Counted from the stretch's first letter, positions 24,913-34,287 are shown. The stretch is 64,000 nt of DNA from Vulcaniibacterium tengchongense (GCF_003814555.1 NZ_RKQN01000003.1:45611-109610); one strand, 5' to 3'. Program-made: numbers and translations. Notes: generated from the letters alone by a model not told the origin.

Positions 24913-27090
24913 ATGCCCGAAACGTTGCCACGTCCGCCCCGCTGCGCCTGGCTGCTGCTCGGCGCGCTGCTGGCCCTGCCCGCCTGCCGCCACGACCCGC
25001 CTCCCGCATCCGCGGCGGCGCCGCGGGAAACCGCCGCCGGACGCCCCGCCGACGCCCTGCAGTTCCGCATCGCCGAGGGCCAGGTCGAGAACGCGTTCCA
25101 CCAGGAAGGCCCGGTCGCCGCGCACCTGCTGCTCACCTCGGGTCCGCGGCCGCGCGTGCTGGTCGCATTCCCCGCCGGCAACAGCGGCGTCGGCGTCTGG
25201 TTCGAGGAAGCCGCGGTGCCGGTGCGCTGGACCCTGGGCGCGGTCCGCGGCGCGCGCGCGGAGGTGGAGGGGCGCGCCTGGCACGGGATCGAAGCCAGCG
25301 CCACCCTTGAGGGCGGCGCGCTGACGGTGAAGGACGCGGTGCTCGGCAGCGTGCGGGTGCTGCGTGACTACCAGCTCGGCCTGCCCTACCCGCCGGGAAC
25401 CGCGGCGGCGCCCGAGGTGGCCGGGCGCACCGTCTCCTGGCGGCGCATGCGCCTGGACGGCGCGCCCGGGTATTCGGTCGCGCTGGCGGCGGAGAACGGC
25501 CGCTTCGTCCGCGCCGGCGGACGCCTGCGCCTGCAGCCGGATCGCCCCGGCGAGGCGCTGCGCCTGCGCATCGTCGCGCTGACCGGCGAGCCGCCGCTGA
25601 CGCCGATTCCCGCCGGCGACCTGTTGACCGGGCGCGCCGCGCTCGACGAGCGCAGCCGCAACGCCCTGCGCTTCCTCAGCTATCGCGAGAAGTTCCTCGC
25701 CGGATCCTGGCGCTTCGACACCTATTTCGGCCGCGACACGCTGATGTCGCTGCGCCTGCTGATGCCGGCGCTGCAGCCGCAGGCGGTGGAGGCCGGCCTC
25801 GCCTCGGTGCTGGCGCGGCTGTCGCCGCGGGGCGAGGTCGCGCACGAGGAGGACATCGGCGAGTTCGCGGTGCTGCGGCACCTGGAGGAGAGCGGCCGGC
25901 CCGGTTCCGCGCCGATCTACGACTACAAGATGGTCGACGACGACTACATGCTGGCGCCGGTGGCGGCGGCGTGGCTGCTCGAGGATCCGCGTGGGCGTGC
26001 CCGTGCGGCCGCATTCCTGGCGGCCCGCGACGGCGGCGAGGCGCGCGGCGCGGCGTTGCTGCGCAACCTGCGGTTCGTCGCCGAGGCCAGCGCGGCTTTC
26101 GCGCGGGCGCCGACCCACGCCCACCTGATCGGGCTCAAGCCGGGCGTGCCGGTCGGCCAGTGGCGCGACAGCAACGAGGGCCTCGGCCGCGGCCGCTATC
26201 CCTGGGACGTCAACGCGGTCTGGGTGCCGGCGGCGCTGCGCGCGATCGGCGCCTTCGTCGACAGCGGCCTGCTCGCGCCGTACGCCGACGCCGAGGAGCT
26301 GCGCCGCCTGCGCGAGGCCGCGGCGCGCGCGGACGCATGGGAGCGGCGGGCCAAGGCGCTGTTCGCTGTGCGCATGGACAATGCGGAGGCACGGCGGCGC
26401 GTTCGCGAATACGCGGCGCACGCCGGCGTCGATCCGGCGGCGGCGCTGGCGGCGCTGGGCGACGCCGACCTGCAGTTCGCCGCGATCGCCCTCGACGCGC
26501 GCGGGCGTCCGGTGCCGGTGCTGCATTCCGACGTCGGCTTCGAACTTCTGTTCGGCAGGCCCGACGCGGCGACGCTGCAGCGCGACCTCGAAGCGGTGGT
26601 GCGCCCGTTCCCGGCCGGGCTGCTCACCGACGTCGGCCTGCTGGTGGCCAACCCGGCCTATGCCGCGCGCGACGCCTGGCCGCGGTTGGGGCGCGACGCC
26701 TACCACGGCACCGTGGTGTGGGCGTGGCAGCAGGCGCTGCTGGCCGCCGGGCTGCAGCGGCAGTTGCAGCGCGACGACCTGCCGGCGCCGACGCGTGCAC
26801 GCCTGGCCGGGGCGCAGGCCAGGCTTTGGCGCGCGATCGACGCCGCCGATGCGGTGCGCACCTCGGAACTGTGGTCGTGGTCCTACGCCGACGGCCGCTA
26901 CCGCATCGAGCCGTTCGGCGCGCAGGGCTCGCACGAGGACGAATCCAACGCCGCGCAGCTGTGGAGCACCGTGCGGCTGGCGATTCCGCGCCCGGCGCCC
27001 GCCGCCGGGGGGCGCAACGGAACGGAACGGCGCCCCGCCGCCGAGGCGCGGGCGCCGCAGCGGCGCGCCACCGCGGACGCAACGCGATGA
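24913..27090 (+). CDS. Six-hairpin glycosidase lipoprotein (amylo-1,6-glucosidase-like)
   Basis: 725 residues. Lipoprotein signal with lipobox LLALPAC near residue 26. An N-terminal beta-rich part is followed by an alpha/alpha barrel with FLAGSWRFDTYFGRDTLMSL (residues about 262-281), matching the FGRDTL motif of debranching-enzyme glucosidases. Other barrel motifs are EDIGEFAVLRHLEE, GQWRDSNEGLGRGRYPWDVN and AYHGTVVWAWQQAL. It probably trims oligosaccharides in the periplasm after uptake by the receptor encoded just upstream. The start ATG at 24913 begins the lipoprotein signal; the Shine-Dalgarno is weak. The last ~30 residues are Arg/Ala-rich and poorly conserved in appearance. Confidence 0.75.
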   Translation: MPETLPRPPRCAWLLLGALLALPACRHDPPPASAAAPRETAAGRPADALQFRIAEGQVENAFHQEGPVAAHLLLTSGPRPRVLVAFPAGNSGVGVWFEEAAVPVRWTLGAVRGARAEVEGRAWHGIEASATLEGGALTVKDAVLGSVRVLRDYQLGLPYPPGTAAAPEVAGRTVSWRRMRLDGAPGYSVALAAENGRFVRAGGRLRLQPDRPGEALRLRIVALTGEPPLTPIPAGDLLTGRAALDERSRNALRFLSYREKFLAGSWRFDTYFGRDTLMSLRLLMPALQPQAVEAGLASVLARLSPRGEVAHEEDIGEFAVLRHLEESGRPGSAPIYDYKMVDDDYMLAPVAAAWLLEDPRGRARAAAFLAARDGGEARGAALLRNLRFVAEASAAFARAPTHAHLIGLKPGVPVGQWRDSNEGLGRGRYPWDVNAVWVPAALRAIGAFVDSGLLAPYADAEELRRLREAAARADAWERRAKALFAVRMDNAEARRRVREYAAHAGVDPAAALAALGDADLQFAAIALDARGRPVPVLHSDVGFELLFGRPDAATLQRDLEAVVRPFPAGLLTDVGLLVANPAYAARDAWPRLGRDAYHGTVVWAWQQALLAAGLQRQLQRDDLPAPTRARLAGAQARLWRAIDAADAVRTSELWSWSYADGRYRIEPFGAQGSHEDESNAAQLWSTVRLAIPRPAPAAGGRNGTERRPAAEARAPQRRATADATR

Positions 27091-27288
27091 CCTGACGCGT
27101 CCGCCCCGCCGCGGCGTCCCACGCGCGCCACCCGGTCGCGCGTGCGTCGCACCGCGCCGGGCCCGCGTTGCCGCGGCGAACGCGAGGCAGCTCGCGCATG
27201 CGCCCTCGACGGCCGCCGCTCGTCGGCGCGCGGTGAACGGACATTGACGCGCCGCGGGTTACGGTGCGACGAGCCGCGGAGGACGCCA

Positions 27289-28965
27289 ATGAACGAGCAC
27301 ATCAGAGGTCTCGCACGCACCGGGCAGATCCTGCGATTCCTGATCAAGTACCGCAATGCCGGCGTGTTCACCGGTCTCGACCTGGACGCCGCGCTGCTCG
27401 ATCCGCCCGAGACCCTGCTCGAGGACGAGGCGCGCCCGGAGCGCTTCGTCGACGACCTGGAGGCGCTGGGCCCCACCTTCATCAAGGTCGGGCAGTCGCT
27501 GTCGACCCGCCCGGACATGGTGCCGCCGGCCTACGTCGCCGCGCTGCAGCGGATCCAGAACGAAGTCAAGCCGATGCCGTTCGGGCTGATCCGGCCGCAG
27601 ATCGAGGAAGCCCTGGGGGGGCCGGTGACCGAGTTCTTCGCCGAACTGGACGAAACGCCGCTGGGCTCGGCCTCGCTGGCGCAGGTGCACCGCGGGCGGC
27701 TGCACGACGGCCGCCCGGTCGCGGTGAAGGTGCAGCGCCCCGGCGTGGTGGAGCAGATCCGCACCGACCTGGGCATCCTCGGCACGGTGGCCGCGCGCGT
27801 CGACCGCGCCACCCAGGTGGGGCAGCGCCTGCGCTTCGCCGACTGGGTGCACGAATTCCGCAAGACCCTGCTGGCCGAACTCGATTACTGCCTCGAGGCC
27901 GGCAACCTCGAACGCTTCGCCGTGCACCTGCAGCGCTACCCGCGGCTGTGGGTGCCGCTGCCGATATGGGAACTGACCCGCACCCGGGTGCTGACCATGG
28001 AGCTGGTGGAAGGCCTGCCGATCGAGGCGGCCACGCAGCGCTACGCGCGCCGCGACCTGCGCGCGCTGGCGGTGTCGCTGCTGCAGGGCTATCTCGACCA
28101 GACCTTCATCCACGGCGAGATCCACGCCGACCCGCACCCGGGCAACCTGATGATCACCCCGGACGCGCGCCTGGCGATCTTCGACCTGGGCATGGTCGCG
28201 CACGTGCCGCCGAAGCAGCGCCGGCGCCTGCTCAAGCTGCTGTTCTGGGCGATCGACGGGCGCGGCGAGGAGGTCGCCGACGAGGCGATCGCGCTCGGCA
28301 CCCGGCTGGAGGACTTCGACGAGGAGCGCTACCTGCGCGACATCGGCCAGATGGTCGCGCGCTATGCCGCCTCCGCGGGCCTGCAGGGCGGCTCCGAGGG
28401 CCGGCTGATGGTGGACCTGACCCGCACCGGCACCGCCTGCGGCCTGCGCATGCCGCCCGAGCTCGGCCTGCTCGGCAAGACCCTGCTGCACCTGGAGAGC
28501 GTGTGCCGCCAGCTCGACCCCGAGCTCAGCGCCAAGGACGTGGTCGAGGACCATCTCGACTACATCCTGCGCGCGCAGCTGCGCGATGCGTTCTCGATGA
28601 CCGCGGTCGCCGGCGAGGCGATGGAGCTGCAGAGCCTGCTGCAGGAGGCGCCGCGCAAGGTCTCGACCTTCCTGTCGCTGCTGTCGGAGAACCGGCTGCA
28701 GGTGCGGATCACCGGGTTGCAGGAATCGCCGCTGATGGAAAGCCTGCAGAAGATCGCCAACCGGATCAGCATCGGCCTGATCGTCGCCGCCCTGATCCTG
28801 GCCTCGGCGCTGCTGATGCGCATACCCGGCGGAAGCGGCGGTTACCGGATCCTGGCGCTGGCGCTGTTCCTGCTGGCCACCGCGCTGGGCCTGGGCATCG
28901 TGGTCAGCGTCCTGCTCAGCGACCGCCGCGCCAAGCCGCAGGAAGAACGCGGGCCGCGGGGCTGA
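27289..28965 (+). CDS. ABC1/UbiB-family kinase-like protein
   Basis: 558 residues. The KxGQ-type motif is FIKVGQSLSTRPDMVP, the Ala-rich loop is GSASLAQVHRG, the ATP-lysine is in VAVKVQRPG, the catalytic-loop region is HGEIHADPHPGN, and the metal-binding motif is FDLGM. Two C-terminal membrane helices follow (SIGLIVAALILASALLM and LALALFLLATALGLGIVVSV). The family supports ubiquinone biosynthesis or lipid homeostasis. No ubi genes adjoin it, so it is probably a paralogue rather than UbiB itself. It lies 24 bp upstream of a trehalose-synthase-type enzyme and is probably cotranscribed with it. Confidence 0.87.
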   Translation: MNEHIRGLARTGQILRFLIKYRNAGVFTGLDLDAALLDPPETLLEDEARPERFVDDLEALGPTFIKVGQSLSTRPDMVPPAYVAALQRIQNEVKPMPFGLIRPQIEEALGGPVTEFFAELDETPLGSASLAQVHRGRLHDGRPVAVKVQRPGVVEQIRTDLGILGTVAARVDRATQVGQRLRFADWVHEFRKTLLAELDYCLEAGNLERFAVHLQRYPRLWVPLPIWELTRTRVLTMELVEGLPIEAATQRYARRDLRALAVSLLQGYLDQTFIHGEIHADPHPGNLMITPDARLAIFDLGMVAHVPPKQRRRLLKLLFWAIDGRGEEVADEAIALGTRLEDFDEERYLRDIGQMVARYAASAGLQGGSEGRLMVDLTRTGTACGLRMPPELGLLGKTLLHLESVCRQLDPELSAKDVVEDHLDYILRAQLRDAFSMTAVAGEAMELQSLLQEAPRKVSTFLSLLSENRLQVRITGLQESPLMESLQKIANRISIGLIVAALILASALLMRIPGGSGGYRILALALFLLATALGLGIVVSVLLSDRRAKPQEERGPRG

Positions 28966-28989
28966 CCCGCAAAGGAGCGAACCGGTCCC

Positions 28990-30606
28990 ATGTGGTATCA
29001 CGACACGGCGATCTACCAGATCGATCCTTCGCTGTTCGCCGACGGCGACGGCGACGGCTGCGGCGACCTGCGCGGCATCACCGACCGCCTCGAATACGTG
29101 CGCTCGCTCGGCTTCAGCACGATCTGGCTGCTGCCGTTCTACCGCTCGCCGTTCCGCGACGGCGGCTACGACGTCAGCGACCACCTGTCGGTCGATCCGC
29201 GCTTCGGCGACATCGCCGACTTCGCCGCGCTGGTGGAACGCGCCGAGGCGCTGGGCCTGCGCGTGCTGGTCGAGCTGGTGATGCAGCACACCTCCGACCG
29301 GCACCCGTGGTTCCAGCGCGCGCGTTCGGACCGCCACTCGCCGTACCGCGACTACTACGTCTGGGCCGACGAGCCCGTCGACGACGGCCTCAAGCCGATC
29401 TTCCCCGGCGTCGAGGACAGCATCTGGACCTGGGACGAGGCCGCCGGCCAGTACTACCGGCACCTGTTCTACCGGCACGAACCCGACCTCAACCTGGCCA
29501 ACCCGGCGGTGCGCGAGGAGATGTACCGGACCATGGCGTACTGGCTGCGGCTGGGCGTGGCCGGGTTCCGCGTGGACGCGGTGCCGTACATGATCGAGCG
29601 GGCGCGCCAGGCGGATCCGCGCGACGACGGCCTGTGGCTGCTCGACGACCTCCACGCCTACGCCTGGCAGCGCGCGCCCGGCGCGGTGCTGCTGGGCGAG
29701 GCGGACGTCCAGGTCGACCAGTACCGCGCCTATCTCGGCGACGAGGACCGGCTCAGCCACGTGCTCGACTTCTGGGTCAACAACCACATCTTCCTCGCCC
29801 TGGCCCGCAGGCGGGCGCGGCCGCTGTACGAGGCGCTGGAGCGCAACCGCCCGCCGCCGCCGCGCTCGCGCCGCGCGGTGTGGCTGCGCAATCACGACGA
29901 GCTCGACCTGGAGCAGCTCAGCCCGGAGGACCGCGAGGAGGTGATGCGCCAGTTCGCGCCCGATCCGGACATGCGCATCTACGGCCGCGGCATCCGCCGG
30001 CGCGTGGCGCCGATGCTCGACGGCGACCCGGCGCGCGTGGCGATGGCGCACGCGCTGCTGTTCTCGCTGCCCGGCATTCCGGTGCTGCGCTACGGCGACG
30101 AGATCGGCATGGGCGAGGACCTGAGCCGGCCGGAGCGCAACGCGGTGCGGATCCCGATGCAATGGCACGACGGGAAGAACGGCGGCTTCTCCACCGCACC
30201 CGAGGACCGGCTGGTGGTGCGGCCGGTCGCCGAGGGGCCGTTCGGCTATCGCCGGACCAACGTGGAAGCGCAGCAGTGGCGTCCCGGTTCGCTATGGGCG
30301 CGCACCCGCGACCTGGCGCGCACGCGCGCGGCGCTGCGCGAGATGCGCGGCGACGGGCGCCCGGCCAAGTTCGAGTGCGCGAGCGTGTTCGGCCTGCGCT
30401 ACGACGACCCGGTCGGCGGCGACAGCCTGGTCGCCCTGGTCAACCTCGCGCCCGAGCCGGTCGAGTTCGAGCTGCGCGAGGACGACCTGGACGCGCTGGT
30501 GGACGTGGTCGCCGACGCCGGCTACGACGGCGCGCCGCCACCGCCCCGCATCCGCCTGAACGGCTACGGCTACCGCTGGTTGCGCCGCCGCCGCGGCAGC
30601 TACTGA
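28990..30606 (+). CDS. GH13 alpha-amylase-family enzyme, trehalose-synthase type
   Basis: 538 residues. Conserved GH13 regions are visible: GYDVSDHLSVDPRFG, GFRVDAVPYM (nucleophile Asp), LLGEADVQVDQY (acid/base Glu) and WLRNHDELDLEQL (third Asp). The N-terminus WYHDTAIYQIDPSLFADGDG and PMQWHDGKNGGFS are close to trehalose synthases (TreS, maltose to trehalose). No signal peptide, so it is cytoplasmic. It could instead be a maltosyl- or sucrose-acting GH13 relative. No maltokinase is fused or adjacent. AAGGAG precedes the ATG. Confidence 0.85.
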   Translation: MWYHDTAIYQIDPSLFADGDGDGCGDLRGITDRLEYVRSLGFSTIWLLPFYRSPFRDGGYDVSDHLSVDPRFGDIADFAALVERAEALGLRVLVELVMQHTSDRHPWFQRARSDRHSPYRDYYVWADEPVDDGLKPIFPGVEDSIWTWDEAAGQYYRHLFYRHEPDLNLANPAVREEMYRTMAYWLRLGVAGFRVDAVPYMIERARQADPRDDGLWLLDDLHAYAWQRAPGAVLLGEADVQVDQYRAYLGDEDRLSHVLDFWVNNHIFLALARRRARPLYEALERNRPPPPRSRRAVWLRNHDELDLEQLSPEDREEVMRQFAPDPDMRIYGRGIRRRVAPMLDGDPARVAMAHALLFSLPGIPVLRYGDEIGMGEDLSRPERNAVRIPMQWHDGKNGGFSTAPEDRLVVRPVAEGPFGYRRTNVEAQQWRPGSLWARTRDLARTRAALREMRGDGRPAKFECASVFGLRYDDPVGGDSLVALVNLAPEPVEFELREDDLDALVDVVADAGYDGAPPPPRIRLNGYGYRWLRRRRGSY

Positions 30607-30708
30607 GGCCGGGCGGACCGAGGGTTCGGCGCCGCGCGGTGCCGCGCCGCCTTCGTGGGCGCCCGATCGCGCGCATGGCGCCCGCCGGCGTTCGAAGCTC
30701 CTGCGCGG

Positions 30709-31671
30709 TCAGCGCAGCTCCGGCAGCACCCGCTCGCCGAACGCCTCGACGAACTCGCGCTGGGCGCGGTTCACGTTGTGCAGGTAGAGGTGGTCGAAGC
30801 CGAGCGCCAGGTCGTCCTGCAGCCAGCCCAGGTGCCGTCCCGGATCGGCGGAGACGCGCACGAAGCGGTACATGTCCTGCGGCTGCACCTCGCGCGCCAA
30901 CGCCTCGTACTGCGCCGGCGTGCGCAGGTCCTCGGAGATCTCGCCCGGGAAGACGTTGGTCCGCCACTGCTCGTACGCGCCTTGCAGGGCCTCGGCCTCC
31001 TCGCGCGCGTAGGACAGCTTGACCTGCAGGTGCATCGGCTTGCCCTCGCCGCCGCCTTCGCGGAACGCGTCGACCAGCTTGCGCAGCTTGTCGCGCGGCT
31101 GGCTGATGGTGATCAGGCCGTCGGCCCACTGCGCGCCCCAGCGCGCGGTTTCCGGCGTCAGCGCCGCCACCAGCACCGGCGGCGGCGCCGGCGGCAACGT
31201 GTACAGCCGCGCCTGCTCGACCGCGAAGCTGCCATGGTGGTTCACCTCTTCGCCGCGCCACAGCGCGCGCATCGTCTCCACCGCCTCGCGCAGGCGCTCG
31301 TTGCGCGCCGGCTTCGGCGGCCACGGCGCGCCGACGACGGCCTCGTTGAGCGCCTCGCCGGTGCCTGCCGCCATCCAGAAGCGCTGCGGGAACATCCGCG
31401 CCAGCGTCGCCGCCGCCTGCGCCAGCACCGCGGGGTGATAGCGGCCCCCGGCCGGAGCGGTGACCACGCCGAACGGCAACGCCGTCGACGCCAGCGCGGC
31501 GCCGAGCCAGCACCAGGCATGCCCGCTGTGGCCCTGCACGCGGCTCCACGGGTGGAAATGATCGGAGCACATCGCCGCGCGGAAGCCCGCCGCCTCGGCG
31601 TGCCGGGCCAATTCCAGCAGCTCCTCGGGCGCGAACTGCTCGTGCGATGCGTGGTAGCCGATCTTCGCCAT
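30709..31671 (-). CDS. LLM-class flavin-dependent oxidoreductase (TIGR03885-like)
   Basis: 320 residues, single luciferase-like TIM-barrel domain starting MAKIGYHASHEQFAPEELL. Motifs include CSDHFHPWSRVQGHSGHAW, FGVVTAPAGGRYHPAV, FWMAAGTGEALNE and ADGLITISQP. These match the probable non-F420 flavin oxidoreductases of the TIGR03885/TIGR03557 group. The substrate is unknown. It is divergent from the ASRT-like gene with a 105-bp gap; I find no clear sigma-54 site for it. Confidence 0.82.
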   Translation of the reverse strand: MAKIGYHASHEQFAPEELLELARHAEAAGFRAAMCSDHFHPWSRVQGHSGHAWCWLGAALASTALPFGVVTAPAGGRYHPAVLAQAAATLARMFPQRFWMAAGTGEALNEAVVGAPWPPKPARNERLREAVETMRALWRGEEVNHHGSFAVEQARLYTLPPAPPPVLVAALTPETARWGAQWADGLITISQPRDKLRKLVDAFREGGGEGKPMHLQVKLSYAREEAEALQGAYEQWRTNVFPGEISEDLRTPAQYEALAREVQPQDMYRFVRVSADPGRHLGWLQDDLALGFDHLYLHNVNRAQREFVEAFGERVLPELR

Positions 31672-31776
31672 GCGCGTCCTCGCCGTGTCGCCGCGGGCGC
31701 AGCATACGCAGCGGCCGTGAACGCGCCGCGATCCGCCATGACGCGGCCTTGGCGCGGCGCATGCTCTGATCGCGCC

Positions 31777-32154
31777 ATGGACCAGGCCATCGGACGCAAA
31801 CGCTGGGCGATCGCGGAGGGCTACATCCCGGGCTGGAGCCACGGCCCCGCGCCCGAGCTGGAAAGCCACGAAACCTGCTGCATCCTCAACGCCGGCGACG
31901 CGCCGGCGCAGGTGCGCATCACCGTCTACTTCGAGGACCGCGAGCCCGCCGGCCCGTACCGGGTCGAGGTGCCGCCGCGCCGCACCCTGCACCTGCGCTT
32001 CAACGAACTGCGCGACCCCGAGCCGATCCCGAAGGAAACGCCGTACGCGAGCGTGATCGAGTCCGACGTGCCGATCGTCGTCCAGCACACCCGGCTGGAT
32101 TCGCGCCAGGCCGAGAACGCGCTGATGTCGACGATCGCCTATCCCTGCGAATGA
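31777..32154 (+). CDS. ASRT-fold protein (sensory rhodopsin transducer family)
   Basis: 125 residues, nearly colinear with the Anabaena sensory rhodopsin transducer family (pfam07100). Visible signatures are RWAIAEGYIP, SHETCCILNAGD, FEDREPAGPYRVEVPPRRT and VVQHTRLDSRQAENALMS. The family forms small soluble beta-sandwich oligomers. No rhodopsin gene is in the window, so the photosensory name need not describe its role. It is 7 bp upstream of a sugar-lactone oxidase gene, which is followed in turn by a second family member, suggesting a carbohydrate-related function. Confidence 0.87.
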   Translation: MDQAIGRKRWAIAEGYIPGWSHGPAPELESHETCCILNAGDAPAQVRITVYFEDREPAGPYRVEVPPRRTLHLRFNELRDPEPIPKETPYASVIESDVPIVVQHTRLDSRQAENALMSTIAYPCE

Positions 32155-32161
32155 GCGCGCC

Positions 32162-33358
32162 ATGGCGCAGGCGTGGCGCAACTGGTCCGGCAGCGTCGAG
32201 GCGCGGCCGCGGCGCATCGAGCGGCCGCGTTGCGAGGAGGAACTGGCGGCCATCGTGAAAGCCGCGGCCGAGCGCGGGGAGCGCGTGCGCGCGGTCGGCG
32301 CCGGGCATTCCTCCAGCGACATCGTCCGCAGCGAGGACGTGCTCGTGTCGATGGGCGGGCTGTCCGGCGTGGTCCGCGCCGACCGCGCCGCCTGCGAGGC
32401 CACCGTGCGCGCCGGCACCGCGCTCGAGGCGCTGGGCAAGGCGCTGTACGAGCACGACCTCGCCCTGCCCAACTACGGCGACGTGGCCGACCAGACCATC
32501 GGCGGCGCCATCGGCACCGGCACCCACGGCAGCGGCCGCGACCAGCCCAACCTGTCGGCGCTGCTGCTGGGCGCGCGCCTGGTCGGCTCCGACGGCCGCG
32601 TCCGCCGGATCGAGCGCACCGACCTGCACCGGTTGCGCGCGGCGCGCGTGGCGCTGGGCACCCTGGGCGTGTTCACCGAACTGGACCTGAAGCTGGTGCC
32701 CGCCTTCGACGTGGAGCGGCGCGAGTACGCGCTCGGCACCGATGCCGCCTGCGCGCTGCTGCCGGCCTTGGTCGAGCGGAACCGCAGCTTCGATTTCTAC
32801 TGGTACCCGCGCCGCGACGACGTCAAGCTGCGCCTGGTCAACCCGGTCGGCGGCGGCAGCGCGGCGCCGGAGGGCGGGCGCCTGCTGGAGAAGCGCGAGG
32901 GCTACGGCCACCAGGTGATCCCCACCCACAGCGGGCTGCCGCACCGCTTCGAGGAATGCGAATACGCGTTGCCGGCGGACCAGGGCCTGGACTGCTTCCA
33001 GGAAGTGCGCGCGCGGATCAAGGCGCGCTGGCGGCGGATCGTCGCCTGGCGGGTGCTGTTCCGCACCGTCGCCGCCGACGATGCCTATCTCAGCCCGGCG
33101 CACGGCCGTGCCACGGCGACGATCTCGCTGCACCAGAACCATGCCCTGCCCTGGCGCGGGTTCTTCGCCGACATCGAGCCGGTGTTCCGCGCCTACGGCG
33201 GCCGCCCGCACTGGGGCAAGAAGCACACGCTGGAGGCCGGCGCGCTGCGCCCGCTCTACCCGCACTGGGACGACTTCCTTGCCGTGCGCGCGCAGTTCGA
33301 TCCGGCCGGCGTGTTCCTCACGCCGGCGCTGCGCCGGCTGCTCGGAGTACCGGCATGA
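32162..33358 (+). CDS. FAD-dependent sugar-1,4-lactone oxidase (ALO family)
   Basis: 398 residues. The N-terminal FAD-binding domain contains VGAGHSSSDI, where H49 is in the position of the histidine that covalently links FAD in this family, and GGAIGTGTHGSG. The C-terminal ALO domain ends with the conserved HWGKKHT (350-356). Such enzymes oxidise aldonolactones (arabinono-, gulono-, galactono-lactone) or alditols with oxygen as acceptor. It is sandwiched between two ASRT-fold genes; the downstream one overlaps by 4 bp, so translation is coupled. Confidence 0.88.
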   Translation: MAQAWRNWSGSVEARPRRIERPRCEEELAAIVKAAAERGERVRAVGAGHSSSDIVRSEDVLVSMGGLSGVVRADRAACEATVRAGTALEALGKALYEHDLALPNYGDVADQTIGGAIGTGTHGSGRDQPNLSALLLGARLVGSDGRVRRIERTDLHRLRAARVALGTLGVFTELDLKLVPAFDVERREYALGTDAACALLPALVERNRSFDFYWYPRRDDVKLRLVNPVGGGSAAPEGGRLLEKREGYGHQVIPTHSGLPHRFEECEYALPADQGLDCFQEVRARIKARWRRIVAWRVLFRTVAADDAYLSPAHGRATATISLHQNHALPWRGFFADIEPVFRAYGGRPHWGKKHTLEAGALRPLYPHWDDFLAVRAQFDPAGVFLTPALRRLLGVPA

Positions 33359-33726
33359 ACGGGATCGGCGCGCGACGCTGGGCGTTCGCCGCCGGCCGCG
33401 TGCCGCTCCAGTCCCGCGGGCCGGAGCCGCTGTTCACCAGCCGCGACGAGTTCGCGCTGCTCAACACCGGCGACGCCCTGGCCAATGTCCGCCTGACCGT
33501 GCTGTACGCGCGACGCGAACCCGTGGGGCCTTACCGCGTCGGCGTGGCGCCGCGCCGGCTGCGGCGGTTGCGGGTGAACGACCTGATCTTTCCCGAGGCG
33601 GTGCGCCTCGGCGAGCCCTACGCGCTGCTGTTCGAGAGCGACCGCCCGGTGGTGGTGCAGTGCGCGCGCCAGGACACGCGCCGGCGCGAGAACGCCGGCT
33701 TCTGCGCGAACGCCTGGGGAGAGTGA
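33355..33726 (+). CDS. Second, diverged ASRT-fold protein
   Basis: 123 residues. It aligns by eye with the protein at 31777: RRWAFAAGRVP for RWAIAEGYIP, FALLNTGDALANVRLTVLY for CILNAGD and following, REPVGPYRVGVAPRR, and VVQCARQDTRRRENA for VVQHTRLDSRQAENA. It has lost several residues that are strongly conserved in the first copy, for example the His in VVQHTR. It overlaps the oxidase gene by 4 bp (ATGA). It is probably a paralogue that forms hetero-oligomers with, or has a separate ligand from, the first copy. Confidence 0.8.
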   Translation: MNGIGARRWAFAAGRVPLQSRGPEPLFTSRDEFALLNTGDALANVRLTVLYARREPVGPYRVGVAPRRLRRLRVNDLIFPEAVRLGEPYALLFESDRPVVVQCARQDTRRRENAGFCANAWGE

Positions 33727-33834
33727 CGCCAAGTGTTTCGCCGCCCTATGCGCGCGCTTCACGACGATTGAATCCCGCTTGTGGGACGCTGCGCAATCTG
33801 ACCGAACGCCCCGCGCCAAACAGGGAGAAACGCC

Positions 33835-34263
33835 ATGAAAGTCAGCGAAATCATGACCCGCGACGTCTGCCTTGCGAAGCCGGACGAACCGATCCGCCGC
33901 GCCGCGGAGATGATGGAGAAGATGGACGTCGGCAGCCTGCCGGTGACCGACGGCGACCGCCTGGTCGGCATCGTCACCGACCGCGACATCGTGGTGCGCG
34001 GCCTGGCCCACGGCCTGGACGCCGAAAGCCCGGTGCGCGAGGTGATGACCAAGGACATCAAGTACTGCTACGAGGACGACGACGTCGACGACGTGGCGCG
34101 CAACATGGCCGACCTGGAAGTGCGCCGCCTGCCGGTGGTGAACCGCGACAAGCGCCTGGTCGGCTTCGTCTCGCTCGCCAATTTCGCGCACAGCAACGAG
34201 CAGGATGCCTCCGAGCGGCTGCTCAAGGGCGTCGCCCGGCCGCACGACTCCATGCGCCACTGA
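33835..34263 (+). CDS. Tandem CBS-domain protein
   Basis: 142 residues consisting of two CBS repeats: about 7-60 (IMTRDVCLAKPDEPIRRAA, SLPVTDGDRLVGIVTDRDIV) and about 70-128 (VMTKDIKYCYEDDDVDDVA, RLPVVNRDKRLVGFVSLANF). Such stand-alone pairs bind adenine nucleotides and sense energy state. The partner is unknown. AGGGAGAAA precedes the ATG. It stands alone, 108 bp after the ASRT cluster. Confidence 0.9.
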   Translation: MKVSEIMTRDVCLAKPDEPIRRAAEMMEKMDVGSLPVTDGDRLVGIVTDRDIVVRGLAHGLDAESPVREVMTKDIKYCYEDDDVDDVARNMADLEVRRLPVVNRDKRLVGFVSLANFAHSNEQDASERLLKGVARPHDSMRH

Positions 34264-34287
34264 ATCCAGGATCGCCGCATGCGCGCA

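Noticed and set aside
31750-31766. TTGGCGCGGCGCATGCT before the first ASRT gene as a sigma-54 promoter
   Set aside because: Two mismatches in conserved positions, and the predicted start would fall on the base before the ATG, leaving no leader.
33728-33746. GCCAAGTGTTTCGCC before the CBS gene as another activator site
   Set aside because: Poor match to GCAAGNTTTTCC and no sigma-54 promoter at the right distance.
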